From positions 1 to 64,000 of the forward strand of contig NZ_LJJE01000035.1 in NCBI RefSeq assembly GCF_001854765.1: 64,000 nucleotides of DNA, written 5' to 3'. Origin of the DNA: Vibrio sonorensis. Its GTDB lineage: Bacteria > Pseudomonadota > Gammaproteobacteria > Enterobacterales > Vibrionaceae. The notes below the pieces were generated by a model. The model worked only from the letters and a program-made list of their open reading frames with translations. It was not told where the DNA came from and searched no databases. Each line of letters opens with the position of its first letter. The first letter of the stretch is position 1. Positions 9,637 to 19,552 of this stretch are shown here, in pieces. Both the position numbers and the translations under genes were made by a program.

Positions 9637-12600
9637 TTGTATAGAACTTTTTGGGTTTGGTTGGCGCTGTTTTTCAGTCAACTGACCTGGGCTATGGATG
9701 ACTCGCCTAAAGTATTTTATCCGTTGCCGACTCAATCTCAGGGCAAAGTATTCGCCGCCAAAAATCTGTTTTTGGCCAGCGAGGGCGGCCTTTGGATTCA
9801 AGATGTACGAAATCAGGTTCTTCTGTTTGATGGCACCAAGGTTCTACCCAGTGCAGGCTCACTGCTCCCCAATGACCACACCGAGGTTGTCTATCTTCAA
9901 GAAGCGTTTTGGTCGTTCATCGACAACGAGATTTATCGCACCTTGCCAAACCGAGAACGCGAACTGATCTTGAGCCTTAAACCGGGCACTGAGATTAGAA
10001 AGATCGGCACCTCTGGTGACTATGTTTGGGTTTCCGATGATGCCAACTTTTACACCTACCACGCGCTTACCGGACAGTTTGATTCCTACTCTTTGATGGA
10101 ACTATACAAGTTCAACCAATCTACCGATTTTAAAATAAATGATGCAGCGTTCATTTTGTCTAAGTGGGTTCTTGCAACGAATGCGGGGGTTTATTTATCC
10201 GATGAAAACGGTTTTAGTCATGTAGAGGTATCGGGTAATCGATATGTTGAAAGGCTCTACTTTTCTGAACGCAGGCGTGAACTCTTAATCGGTGCTTTAG
10301 ACAAGGTGCTCATTTTTAATGTAGAAGCACCGGGCCAACCGGTTACCCTGTTTGCGACTTCTCACGTGCTTTCTATAACCGAAACTGGCCAAGATTACTG
10401 GATAGGCACTGAAGATGGCCTCTACTTTTATTCATTTATGACTGGGGAGTTTCGAAGATTCGACGACGTATTAGTCGGAGGAAACAGTCTTTCTGGTGAG
10501 AAAATCTACGCACTTCTCAACGACGAAAGAGGCGGCGTATGGATAGCCACCGATAAAGGTATTCGCTACTACTCTCTGTTTAGCGAGAATTTTGTTCGAG
10601 TACCGTTACACAACCTCACCGGGGTGATGCGAAGTGATAAGCCTGAAAAACTTATCCCTCGAGAGTCACAAGAAGGCTATTGGATGATCACTAAAAGTGG
10701 TCTGTTTATCGTTGACCGTTATTACCAGAGGAAAGACCTTGTTTATAAAGGCAGAGTTAATGACGTTCTTGAAAGTGACGGGTATCTCTACATAGCAGTA
10801 ACAGGAAAGGTCCTTAGAATTAAACTCTCTTTGGTGGGGCATCGCTTTGAAACGATAGGCCGAAATCGACAGGGTAACTCGGCGGAGTTTTTAGAAGCGG
10901 GGAGTAACGGCGTAATTTGGGGTATTGGGCGAGATAAGTTGTGGCGCTACGAACCGAAAGAAAATGCGGCGAAGCTTATTGGAAGCGATTGGATGCTTGA
11001 CCAATATTTACCTGCAAAAGTAACGAGAACGGCATTAACTGAAGATGACATTCTTGTTATTGGTACTGAACACGGCACTTATATTGTTAAAGGCGACTTG
11101 GTTCGTTTTGTTGATGACAGTACCCAGTTTGGAAAAGTGTTCAGTATTTTGCCGATTAGCGATGACGAAGTTTGGGTCGCAGCGGCGTATGGCAGTTATC
11201 GCTTATCCACTAAATCTAGCTATGTCTATACCTTACCTATGGTTGACGCTCATATTAAACCTCAGTGTATGTTGATGGATGACAATGGCGTTTGGCTAAC
11301 TTCCTCGGCGGGTTTGACGCATTATCAGTTGTCTGGAAGTATAGAAAACCACTTCGGTTATCCTTATGGATTAATAAATAACGAGTTTTTGTCTGGGATG
11401 TGCAGCAATGGCAGTAGTGCCAAGCCGTCAATTGTCTTGGGCTCAAAACACGGCCTTGTTTTAGCGGATACCTCTCAGCTGATCAGTAGCTACCTTCCTC
11501 AACCTAAGTTGGTATTTAGCCATATCAAAGCGAATCAACAACTCGTTTCTTTAGCTGGCTCTCACCGCGGGGTGCTCAATTTTAACTTTGGTGACTCTAT
11601 TTCAGTACAGGTGGGAGTGCTTCCGTCATTGGACAACATGTCACTGGAATACAAGTTAGATCGCGAAGAGTCTTGGCAAGCTTTGGAAGGCAATCTTCTC
11701 ACTATCGATCACGCCCTTCCGGGCAAGTACCAGCTGATTGTTAGGTTTGTGGAGAACGGCAAGCAAGTTGGTATGAAGAAATCCTTGTTCTTTTCGGTAT
11801 TAGAACCTTGGTATCTCAGGTCTTATGCGGTCGTTGCGTACATATGTACTGCTGTTTTACTCGTTCTTATATTCGCTACTTGGCGATCTCGCCTAGTGGT
11901 TAAGTCTAACAGAAAACTCAAGGCCCAAGTCGCGTTAAAAACCAATCAACTGCGTCATCAAAGCCGAATATTACTGGCGAATAACAATCAGCTGCGCAAA
12001 CAGATCCAAGTGCGACACATCTTATTTACTCAGTCGGTCCAATCTCTGCTAGACAAAATAAGTAGTAAGGGAGGCAGCGACGGGGAAATAAATCAGTGGC
12101 TTTCTGGTGAGCTTTCTATGTTGCTCAATATTCGCAGTGATAGTGGGCGAGGTGAGCCGGTTTATAACCTCTGCCTTGTCGTTCAGTCAGTGATAGATGG
12201 CTGGCAAGAAGAACTCACCAAGGCAGAAATGTCGGTAGACTTTGATTGCCACAACGATCAAGAACACTATGTACTGCTTGAGAGCTTTAATCTAGACGGT
12301 ATCTTTAACTGGCTGTTTGACAGTGCGGTAAAGCGCGGTTTCAAAAATCAGATATTAACGATTCGAGTTGCTCGTCGTGGTGACAACGTAGTCTGTTCAA
12401 TGTTTGATCTGGGAGAAAAGCCCACTCAGTTTATTGATGATGAAAACCCCATGTATCAAGAGTTGGTGAACATGGTGGAACAAAGCGGAGGTCAGTTGCA
12501 CTGCCATACTTCGGATGAGCGCAATTTGGTAGAGTTGAGCTGGCCTGCGCGAAACGCGTTTAATGAAAGTACCGTCACTGAGCCGGAAAATCACGACAAC

Positions 12601-12948
12601 CCGAAATCAGAAGAAGACCCTTGGTTAGACAAACTGAGTTCGTTGGTAAACCAGCACTATTCTGACTCAGAGTTCGGTACTTCTTCCGCCGCAAAAATGC
12701 TATATGTTTCTGAACGAAGTCTTCAACGACGAGTAAAAACCTTACTCAATAAGACGTTCAAAGAATATTTAAGTGAAGTTCGTCTGGATCACGCTTGTCG
12801 CAAGTTACTCGCCGGTGAGAAAGTGGCCGACGTAGCCTTTGATTGTGGATTTAACGACCCTTCCTATTTTAGTCAACGATTTAAGCACCGCTTCGGTGTC
12901 TCTCCAACGCAATTTGTCGAGCAAAGTGATAACGACGACAGTGAGTAG
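9637..12948 (+). CDS. tfoS: TfoS-like membrane-bound AraC-type regulator (chitin/competence)
   Basis: Start TTG 9637 gives a signal-like N-terminus (YRTFWVWLALFFSQLTWAMD). Residues about 25-640 form repeated GGLWI/GGVWIATDKG blades of a two-component-regulator-type beta-propeller, expected in the periplasm. A Y_Y_Y-like domain follows (about 640-725), then one membrane helix (about 729-750), a coiled coil and a degenerate histidine-kinase-like region (about 838-971) with no clear phospho-acceptor His or G boxes. The protein ends in an AraC HTH (about 996-1098, ending GFNDPSYFSQRFKHRFGVSPTQF). This matches V. cholerae TfoS, which senses chitin oligosaccharides and activates the small RNA TfoR, leading to TfoX and competence. 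A probable tfoR lies 0.3 kb downstream. The domain calls are firm; the TfoS name is from known architecture and context. Confidence 0.82.
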   Translation: MYRTFWVWLALFFSQLTWAMDDSPKVFYPLPTQSQGKVFAAKNLFLASEGGLWIQDVRNQVLLFDGTKVLPSAGSLLPNDHTEVVYLQEAFWSFIDNEIYRTLPNRERELILSLKPGTEIRKIGTSGDYVWVSDDANFYTYHALTGQFDSYSLMELYKFNQSTDFKINDAAFILSKWVLATNAGVYLSDENGFSHVEVSGNRYVERLYFSERRRELLIGALDKVLIFNVEAPGQPVTLFATSHVLSITETGQDYWIGTEDGLYFYSFMTGEFRRFDDVLVGGNSLSGEKIYALLNDERGGVWIATDKGIRYYSLFSENFVRVPLHNLTGVMRSDKPEKLIPRESQEGYWMITKSGLFIVDRYYQRKDLVYKGRVNDVLESDGYLYIAVTGKVLRIKLSLVGHRFETIGRNRQGNSAEFLEAGSNGVIWGIGRDKLWRYEPKENAAKLIGSDWMLDQYLPAKVTRTALTEDDILVIGTEHGTYIVKGDLVRFVDDSTQFGKVFSILPISDDEVWVAAAYGSYRLSTKSSYVYTLPMVDAHIKPQCMLMDDNGVWLTSSAGLTHYQLSGSIENHFGYPYGLINNEFLSGMCSNGSSAKPSIVLGSKHGLVLADTSQLISSYLPQPKLVFSHIKANQQLVSLAGSHRGVLNFNFGDSISVQVGVLPSLDNMSLEYKLDREESWQALEGNLLTIDHALPGKYQLIVRFVENGKQVGMKKSLFFSVLEPWYLRSYAVVAYICTAVLLVLIFATWRSRLVVKSNRKLKAQVALKTNQLRHQSRILLANNNQLRKQIQVRHILFTQSVQSLLDKISSKGGSDGEINQWLSGELSMLLNIRSDSGRGEPVYNLCLVVQSVIDGWQEELTKAEMSVDFDCHNDQEHYVLLESFNLDGIFNWLFDSAVKRGFKNQILTIRVARRGDNVVCSMFDLGEKPTQFIDDENPMYQELVNMVEQSGGQLHCHTSDERNLVELSWPARNAFNESTVTEPENHDNPKSEEDPWLDKLSSLVNQHYSDSEFGTSSAAKMLYVSERSLQRRVKTLLNKTFKEYLSEVRLDHACRKLLAGEKVADVAFDCGFNDPSYFSQRFKHRFGVSPTQFVEQSDNDDSE

Positions 12949-13265
12949 CTACACGCCCTAAATGAGCCTCAGAGCGTGAACAAGCGCTTTGCAGCATAGA
13001 CTCCAGTGACAAGCCAATAACCCTTACAGCGCACAACCGATGACCTATCAATGGGGGATAACTCTTTAAGATAGTTAGAAGGTGTTGAACGCATATATGC
13101 GTAAAAGTGACCGCAAGCATACTCAATATCGATTGGGGAAAATACAGCACCGCTTAGGCGAGTATTTCTTGTGCATAAAGATGTGAAATCGTCGTTGAAA
13201 GAAAAGAGAACCTAGTGAGTCTAGATGTGTTGAAAAGAGTTTGATTTGTTTGCAAGTGGGACTAG

Positions 13266-13398
13266 AAAAAAAATATCGTGGTATAGCCGGGGGGACTATA
13301 CCACGGGTGCCAATGACACCTTCGCTTGCTGCCGGAGTGGTGCAGGAATGCACCACCTCTGGAATTCGTTTGTCTAACAAGGTCATCCCCTGCCGACG
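13266..13398 (-). ncRNA. tfoR: Structured small RNA, probably TfoR
   Basis: On the minus strand three hairpins can be read. The first is GTGGTGCA-TTCC-TGCACCAC (13356-13337, extendable to about 13362-13332). The second is GGTG/CACC (13320-13306). The third is the stem CGTGGTATAG/CTATACCACG (13305-13277), followed by ATA and eight T on that strand, a good Rho-independent terminator. A -10-like TATAGT lies at 13410-13405, so the RNA would be about 130 nt. V. cholerae TfoR, about 102 nt, is a TfoS-activated small RNA that promotes tfoX translation and is encoded near tfoS. The identity is inferred from location and structure, not sequence comparison. Confidence 0.6.
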
Positions 13399-13404
13399 TG
13401 GTTA

Positions 13405-13470
13405 ACTATACGGTTAAAGACTTTTTTTATTTATAAAATTAACGACACTGTTACATGAAAAATCCGACAC
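13405..13470 (-). promoter_or_regulatory. Candidate TfoS-dependent promoter of tfoR
   Basis: On the minus strand GTGTCG occurs twice, at 13470-13465 and 13448-13443, 22 bases (two helical turns) apart. The proximal copy sits just upstream of where a -35 would be for the -10-like TATAGT at 13410-13405, and the -35 itself is poor. A direct repeat abutting a weak -35 is the usual layout of an AraC-family activator site. Assignment to TfoS is inference. Confidence 0.45.
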
Positions 13471-13789
13471 CAATTTTAAGTTATTGATTTAAATGGTTTT
13501 GTCTGGGGTGGTTTTTAAGGAAAAGTCAGCGCATTGTTAATTTGTGTGAATTTGGAACCGATGTTTTGACGTTTTTTACGTAAGCGTTTTTTACAAAAAT
13601 GACGTTCAATTTGTGTGTTTAAGTCAAGATTTAGATGGAAGAGAAGTAAGGGTAATTGCCAATATTAACCTTTTTAACGTTGTGGCTAATAAAGTAAAAA
13701 ATGGCGTAAGGATTTGGCTAGCTAAAGAGGGAATTTGGTTTTGTGCGTTGGTGAAAAATTAGAGCACGGAAGAATATTCAGATATAAAA

Positions 13790-13824
13790 AAGCCACCCTT
13801 TAGCAGACTAAAGGGTGGCTTTAC
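13790..13824 (-). terminator. argS terminator
   Basis: The strong stem AAAGCCACCCTTTAG / CTAAAGGGTGGCTTT with a 4-base loop lies just past the argS stop. It is followed on the minus strand by a TTTTTTAT tract. Confidence 0.9.
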
Positions 13825-13834
13825 TGCAAAAGAG

Positions 13835-15568
13835 TTACATGCGTTCTAGGGTATCAATACCTAGTAGTGCAAGACCTTGTTTAATTGTTTTAGCAGTAAG
13901 AGCAGCTAGTCGTAAGCGACTTTGCTTAATAGCAGCATCTTCGCTATTGAGGATAGGACAAGCTTCGTAGAAGCTAGAGAACTGGCCTGCTAGTTCAAAT
14001 AGGTAACTACACATGATATGTGGTTGGCCTTCACGGGCTACAGCTTGTACTGCTTCTTCAAACTGAAGAAGTTTCGCTATTAGCGCTTTTTCCTTCTCTT
14101 CGCTTACTAGAATCTCACCTTCTAGAGAGTCCATAGCGATACCCGCTTTGGCAAAGATAGACGCAACGCGCGTGTAAGCATATTGCATGTATGGCGCTGT
14201 GTTACCTTCAAACGCAAGCATATTGTCCCAGTCAAACACGTAGTCAGTAGTTCGGTGCTTAGACAGATCTGCGTACTTCACAGCTGCCATCGCAACCGTG
14301 TTAGCGATTTTGCTTTTTTCTTCGCTATCGAGTTCTGGGTTCTTAGACTCAATCAGTTTAATTGCGCGCTCTTCAGCTTCGTCTAGAAGATCGGCAAGAC
14401 GAACTGTACCGCCCGCGCGAGTCTTAAATGGACGACCATCTTTGCCCAGCATCATACCGAACGCATGGTGCTCAAGCGTGACTTCTTCAGGCACATAGCC
14501 CGCCTTGCGAACGATAGTCCATGCTTGCATTAGGTGCTGATGCTGACGAGAGTCGATAAAGTAGAGAACGCGATCCGCGCCAAGTGTTTCGTAGCGGTAT
14601 TTTGCACATGCGATATCAGTTGTGGTGTAAAGGAAACCACCGTCGCGTTTTTGGATGATGACGCCCATAGGCTCGCCATCTTTGTTTTTGTACTCGTCAA
14701 GGAAAACAACTTGCGCGCCGTCGTCTTCTTGAGCCAACCCTTTTTCTTGAAGGTCAGCAACAATAGGAGGAAGCATATCGTTGTACATGCTTTCACCCAT
14801 CACGTGCTCACGGGTTAGAGAAACATTTAGGCGGTCGTAGTTACGCTGGTTTTGAATCATAGTTACATCAACCAGCTTCTTCCACATCTCCGCGCAGTAC
14901 TCATCACCACTTTGAAGTTTTACGACGTAGCTACGTGCGCGCTGTGCAAAGTCTTCGTCTTCATCGTAAAGCTTTTTCGACTCGCGGTAGAAAGCTTCCA
15001 GATCAGAAAGTTCCATAGAAACTTCGTCGTTCTCTTTTTGAACGCGTTCTAGGTTGGCGATAAGCATACCGAACTGTGTACCCCAGTCACCAATGTGGTT
15101 GGCGCGAATCACTTTGTGACCCAAGAACTCAAGGGTGCGAACAACAGCGTCACCAATGATGGTCGAGCGCAGATGACCAACGTGCATTTCTTTTGCAACG
15201 TTTGGCGCTGAATAGTCAGCAACAATGGTCTTCTGTTCTTCAGAAGCAACACCTAAACGAGGATCCGCTAAAGCTGAATCCGCCTGCTTCGCTAAAAACG
15301 CTTCAGACAGGAAGATATTAATAAAGCCCGGACCTGCGATTTCGGTTTTGCTCGCGATACCGTCTAGGTCGAGAACATCCAGCACTTTTTGTGCGAATTC
15401 GCGTGGATTGGTACCCAGTTTCTTGGCTACACCCATCACGCCATTTGCCTGATAGTCACCAAACTGAGGCTTCGCAGATTGGCGAACTGCGGCAGGACTA
15501 CCTGCAGGTGCGCCAGCGGCTTCTAGAGCCTGAGATACTTTTTCATTTATCAGTGCTTGGATATTCAC
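13835..15568 (-). CDS. argS: Arginyl-tRNA synthetase
   Basis: ArgRS charges tRNA-Arg. The protein has the class I HIGH-like motif ([16 protein letters not shown]) and a C-terminal anticodon-binding domain ending in the typical [10 protein letters not shown]. The chosen GTG start at 15568 ([19 protein letters not shown]) gives 577 residues. It matches the family N-terminus and has GGAAG about 5 bases upstream; a TTG at 15583 would overlap that ribosome-binding site. yecM lies divergently upstream, the same neighbour as in E. coli. Confidence 0.96.
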   Translation of the reverse strand: MNIQALINEKVSQALEAAGAPAGSPAAVRQSAKPQFGDYQANGVMGVAKKLGTNPREFAQKVLDVLDLDGIASKTEIAGPGFINIFLSEAFLAKQADSALADPRLGVASEEQKTIVADYSAPNVAKEMHVGHLRSTIIGDAVVRTLEFLGHKVIRANHIGDWGTQFGMLIANLERVQKENDEVSMELSDLEAFYRESKKLYDEDEDFAQRARSYVVKLQSGDEYCAEMWKKLVDVTMIQNQRNYDRLNVSLTREHVMGESMYNDMLPPIVADLQEKGLAQEDDGAQVVFLDEYKNKDGEPMGVIIQKRDGGFLYTTTDIACAKYRYETLGADRVLYFIDSRQHQHLMQAWTIVRKAGYVPEEVTLEHHAFGMMLGKDGRPFKTRAGGTVRLADLLDEAEERAIKLIESKNPELDSEEKSKIANTVAMAAVKYADLSKHRTTDYVFDWDNMLAFEGNTAPYMQYAYTRVASIFAKAGIAMDSLEGEILVSEEKEKALIAKLLQFEEAVQAVAREGQPHIMCSYLFELAGQFSSFYEACPILNSEDAAIKQSRLRLAALTAKTIKQGLALLGIDTLERM

Positions 15569-15811
15569 ACGTACTTCCTTCAATTCTCTGGAATTGTAAT
15601 CGCATGCTGAATCACAACTCTTTGGATTGCCTAAATATATGAATAATATTCAGCAATAAAGAGCATCGGCATACTTTGATCAAGTTCATAATTTGGCGCA
15701 CATAATAACAACTTTATTGCCTCGCATACAGGGAGTCAGCTGGGAATTTTTCACCTTTTCCCGACGATCTTGTTAGTATTGTCGAAAAAATAGTGTTTTG
15801 AGAAAACTAAC

Positions 15812-16423
15812 ATGCCGAAAAGTCTTAAAAATACAGGTTTAGCGCCAAACGAAATGTTGGTTAAACTTGACCAATTTATGGATAAAATTCATGGCCTAAT
15901 GGATATTTTGGGGCTAAATATGCAGCCTTATAAAGCGGATCATATCGCCCTTAGGATTAATGATAACGAGTTGGCTCAATTGGCCCATAAGGCGTGGTTA
16001 GAGCTGGGTGAAGAGATCTCTTGTGCAAAGATAAATGGTCGGCCAATCATAGTGGTTAAACTTCATCGTGAGATTGAAATTGGTAGCTGGAAAGTTGATT
16101 GTATCGAGCTTCCTTATCCTGCCGTAGGCAAAACGTATCCCCAGCAAGGTTGGGAACACATTGAGTTTGTCGTACCTTCAAAAACAACTTCAATTTCCGA
16201 TTATCAGCAAGAGCTGTTTGATTTGTGGCCTGAACTAGAACGCAATTGGGCAAGGTTGGCGGCGCTTGGTGTTAAGACTAAACTATCCAGCCCAAAAGGC
16301 GAAGGTGAACGCCTGAGTAACCCCACACTGGCATTCAAGTACGATGGGGTATGTATCAAATTACATCCCCATACTTTGGAAAGCATTGTTCAGTCTGAAC
16401 AAGAAGGCAACGGGCTGGGCTGA
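15812..16423 (+). CDS. yecM: YecM family (VOC superfamily) protein
   Basis: The 203-residue protein resembles E. coli YecM: KADHIALRIN, the HREIEIGSWKVDCIELPYP segment and WEHIEFVVP carry the metal-ligand-type His and Glu positions of the vicinal-oxygen-chelate fold. The substrate is unknown. Its position beside argS matches E. coli. There is no signal peptide, so it is probably cytoplasmic. Confidence 0.88.
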   Translation: MPKSLKNTGLAPNEMLVKLDQFMDKIHGLMDILGLNMQPYKADHIALRINDNELAQLAHKAWLELGEEISCAKINGRPIIVVKLHREIEIGSWKVDCIELPYPAVGKTYPQQGWEHIEFVVPSKTTSISDYQQELFDLWPELERNWARLAALGVKTKLSSPKGEGERLSNPTLAFKYDGVCIKLHPHTLESIVQSEQEGNGLG

Positions 16424-16495
16424 GAACGTCATCGGTTAGCGCTAAAGAAGTAGGGGGGACGATTAAACCACCCCTATTTAGGTTCTATTGATAGG

Positions 16496-19270
16496 TTAGC
16501 CCAGTTGGCAATCTTTAGGCCTTAATTGAAACTCCTCGATTGAGCCAATTTCACTACCGACTTTCAGCGGTTCACTGTCGCGGTGGGCGTCACCTTGAGC
16601 ATGCATGATTAATCGATTGGCAGTACGTGGTTTAAGTTGGTTAACGACAAATCGAATCATATCACTGCGCGTTAGAAATTTTAGCTCTTCAAGTACAGTT
16701 TCTCTTTGATTGAACTGTAGATCCTTGTTGCCTATCGCTACCCATAAACGCTGCGCTCGGCCTCTAAGTGTGGTGTCTGGAGTCGTGATCTGATTCCAAA
16801 GTCCTTTTTTGCTACTGTGCCATTGGTACTCATTTAGTTCTAACAAAACCATGTAAAAGGCATTTAGGAACTCATCTATCGATGTCAACAGCTCGGCGGG
16901 CGCGGCGTTAGGGGATTGAACATAGAGGACTATGCCCGGATGTTTGTTTAACGGCATGTTGCCAGTACCGACCATATAGCCCAGTTGCTGCTTGGTACGA
17001 ATTTCGTGGAAGAAGGTCGCCGACATTAGGTGATTGGCCAACGAATAGAGGGCAATGTTCCTTGGGCTGGTATCTTCGCACTGGTAGTAAAGGACAATCG
17101 CCGAGTCCTCTTGATTACATACTACCTCTTTTTGGAAGGTACCACTTTCACCAAGCATTACAAGTGGTCGAAGTGACTCTTCGTATTGCTGATCTTTTAC
17201 TCGTAGTGCCTCTTTGAGCATATCGCCAAGTTTTAACGCGTCTCTTTTAACCCAGTCTCCGTAAACAAACATATCGACGTGGATCTCTGCCAGAATTTGA
17301 GTCACAAAATTGGGAAGCTCGTCGACCGTAATCGTTTCTAATGCATCGGCTAGGACGGAATACGGCGGATTGTTTGGCTGTAATATGCCCGTCATTGCAT
17401 TAAATAGCTGGGAGATAGGTCTGTCTTTGGCCGAGTTATTCCAATTTCTAAGCAGTTGGTTTTTTATTTGGTTAAAGCGACTTTCATTGAACTCACGCTC
17501 AGCAAAGCGACTTAAAATCATCGACATAAGTTGAGGTTGCTTTTTGCTAAATCCGGATAGTGTCAGTGTGACACCTCCTTGGTGAGCGTACATGTTATAG
17601 CCCATGCCTGCGATTTCAGCTTGATAAGTTTGCTTGGCAAGGGAGTCGAGAAACATTTCTACACATAGTCGCGTCATTACGATGTTTCTTGGAGTTGCTA
17701 CCGCAAATGGACTGTCTAGCGCCATAAAAACAACGCCTTTGGGGACGCGAAACTGATCGTCTTGCTGATGCCAAAGAGTAAAGCCGGGCAGTGATTCAAT
17801 GACTTCGGGATGAGAGTTGACCTCTCCAATGGGTTCAGGATCTAAGTCATAGCAAATAAACGGGTTTTTAGTTGGCAATGCGAATGACAACGGGCTGGGT
17901 TGTAAGTAAAACTGTGTTTGCTCTGGGGTTAGCTCCCTTTTGTGATAAGGCGTGAAGTACCAGTTAGCTTCCTGATCAAACTCTTGATTGTCACAGATTA
18001 AGGTGATGCGAACCTGTTTCGGAACAAAGTAAGCGAGTAACTCTTTTAAAAGCACTGGCTGATATTCCTTCATCATAAAGTCGCCATACACAACATCTTC
18101 CGGTAGGTAATGTTGCATATTGATCACTAGATGACTGGCGAGATCCATAGGGCGAGTGGGTTCTTGATAGCGAAAAGCGGACTCTAGAACCGCTTTCTTT
18201 TCTAAGTAGCGCCACTCGTCAAACCCTTCGCGTCGAATTAAATCGATAAAGCTAAAGATTGCTTGAACGATATCGTCAGTGTGTTCTATGCCTTCCGGCG
18301 TTAAGTTACAACTTACGGTGAACTCGCGATAGTTACTGCCACTAGCACCACCGCCTGCGGAAAGTGAGGTAATCCAGTCTTTTTCTTTTAGTGCGAGCAT
18401 CAGACTGTTTTCGCCTTCATAACCCAATAGGTGGGCAAAATAGGAGAGGGGTTTAGCCTGATAGTACTCGTCCATACTTGGGAATGGGAACGTCAGGATG
18501 AGTTTGCGGATTTCTTTTACGGGCTTTACGCCAACAAACTGTCCCGGTGTTTCCTTGCAGATATACGGCACTTCGACGCGTTTGCCTTGTAAGCCTAGAT
18601 TGGGAATGGAGCTAAAACGTGCTTCAACCCAACTTTGCATGGTTTCAAGATCCTGAGGACCTACAAGAGTTAACGTCATTAGGTCTGCGGAATAGTGCGT
18701 GCGATGAAATTGAATAATTTCATCGCGTATACTCGAACCTTCGCGATCCGCAAGGGTTTCCAAGTTGCCAACAGAAAACTTGCTAAAAGGGTGTTCTGGA
18801 TTGACGGTTTCTTTATGCACTTGATAAAGGCGGCGAGAGTCGTCGTTGAGTTTCAGTTTGTACTCGGACTCAACGGCATGTCGCTCTTTATCTAGCGCCT
18901 CCTCATTGAAAAGCGGGGCAGAGAAAAACTGACTAAAGCGATCTAAAGCGGATTCAAAAGCGTTTTCGGTAACGTCAAAAAAGTAGCAGGTGTGTTCGGT
19001 ACCCGTCCAAGCGTTGTTACTTCCACCGTGCTGACTTATAAAGGATTGAAACTCACCCACCTTAGGGTACTTTTGGGTACCTAAGAACAGCATGTGTTCA
19101 AGGTAGTGTGCTAAACCTTCTCGGGTATCTGGATCGTCAAAATGCCCGACATTCACAGCCAGTGCTGCTGCTGATTTTTGGGCCGACTTATCCTGAACAA
19201 GTAATACTCTAAGCCCATTGTCCAGGGTGATATAACGATAAAGGTTGTTATCATTTGGGCTTAAATGCAC
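16496..19270 (-). CDS. M16 family (insulinase/pitrilysin-like) zinc metalloprotease
   Basis: The 924-residue protein has the inverted zinc motif HYLEH (H55, E58, H59) in REGLAHYLEHMLFLGT. A distal Glu region (ERHAVESEYKLKLNDDSRR) follows about 70 residues later, then the inactive second half typical of the family, with TRLCVEMFLDSL and TKQQLGYMVGTG. The size fits protease III/insulysin. No signal peptide is evident, unlike secreted E. coli PtrA, so it is probably cytoplasmic. The start is GTG with GGAG about 9 bases upstream. Confidence 0.92.
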   Translation of the reverse strand: MHLSPNDNNLYRYITLDNGLRVLLVQDKSAQKSAAALAVNVGHFDDPDTREGLAHYLEHMLFLGTQKYPKVGEFQSFISQHGGSNNAWTGTEHTCYFFDVTENAFESALDRFSQFFSAPLFNEEALDKERHAVESEYKLKLNDDSRRLYQVHKETVNPEHPFSKFSVGNLETLADREGSSIRDEIIQFHRTHYSADLMTLTLVGPQDLETMQSWVEARFSSIPNLGLQGKRVEVPYICKETPGQFVGVKPVKEIRKLILTFPFPSMDEYYQAKPLSYFAHLLGYEGENSLMLALKEKDWITSLSAGGGASGSNYREFTVSCNLTPEGIEHTDDIVQAIFSFIDLIRREGFDEWRYLEKKAVLESAFRYQEPTRPMDLASHLVINMQHYLPEDVVYGDFMMKEYQPVLLKELLAYFVPKQVRITLICDNQEFDQEANWYFTPYHKRELTPEQTQFYLQPSPLSFALPTKNPFICYDLDPEPIGEVNSHPEVIESLPGFTLWHQQDDQFRVPKGVVFMALDSPFAVATPRNIVMTRLCVEMFLDSLAKQTYQAEIAGMGYNMYAHQGGVTLTLSGFSKKQPQLMSMILSRFAEREFNESRFNQIKNQLLRNWNNSAKDRPISQLFNAMTGILQPNNPPYSVLADALETITVDELPNFVTQILAEIHVDMFVYGDWVKRDALKLGDMLKEALRVKDQQYEESLRPLVMLGESGTFQKEVVCNQEDSAIVLYYQCEDTSPRNIALYSLANHLMSATFFHEIRTKQQLGYMVGTGNMPLNKHPGIVLYVQSPNAAPAELLTSIDEFLNAFYMVLLELNEYQWHSSKKGLWNQITTPDTTLRGRAQRLWVAIGNKDLQFNQRETVLEELKFLTRSDMIRFVVNQLKPRTANRLIMHAQGDAHRDSEPLKVGSEIGSIEEFQLRPKDCQLG

Positions 19271-19470
19271 GAGCGATCTCCGCCTGAGGTTTTGTTTAAT
19301 TATGAACCTGAATAAGGCTACTGGAAAGTATCTACTTGAGAAACATGAACAATAGTATGTGTTTTATTAATAATGTGTCTATAAACTAAAGAAAAATAAT
19401 TATAATTTACGATTAAAAAATGGTGCGATGTAGAGAGTGTTAAGAAAGTCGAAGTCTTTGCGAAATGGCT

Positions 19471-19479
19471 TGATATAAT
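19471..19479 (+). promoter_or_regulatory. Extended -10 promoter upstream of sixA
   Basis: TGATATAAT is a perfect -10 hexamer with the extended TGN motif, 73 bases before the sixA ATG. No good -35 is seen, as is common for extended -10 promoters. Confidence 0.5.
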
Positions 19480-19552
19480 CATTTATATAAAGATAGAAAA
19501 ATTAGAAGCCACACCACAATGTGGACACAAAATATAAAATTAGGAATGAACC

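Larger units (their letters stand above)
12949..13834. other. 886-base intergenic region between tfoS and argS
   Basis: No convincing protein gene was seen. From left to right it holds about 300 bases without clear features and with no obvious tfoS terminator. Next come a structured minus-strand RNA (13266-13398) and its probable promoter/operator (13405-13470). An AT-rich stretch follows with the direct repeat CGTTTTTTAC at 13570-13579 and 13585-13594. The argS terminator at about 13790-13824 closes the region. Confidence 0.7.

Noticed and set aside
13266..13398. CsrB/CsrC-type RNA because of a GGAA loop on the plus strand
   Set aside because: Only one or two GGA motifs are seen; CsrB-type RNAs carry many.
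13277..13430. Reading the TfoR-like RNA on the plus strand
   Set aside because: The plus-strand T-run near 13422-13428 is preceded only by a weak AT-rich hairpin, whereas the minus strand has a 10-bp terminator stem, eight T and a placed -10.
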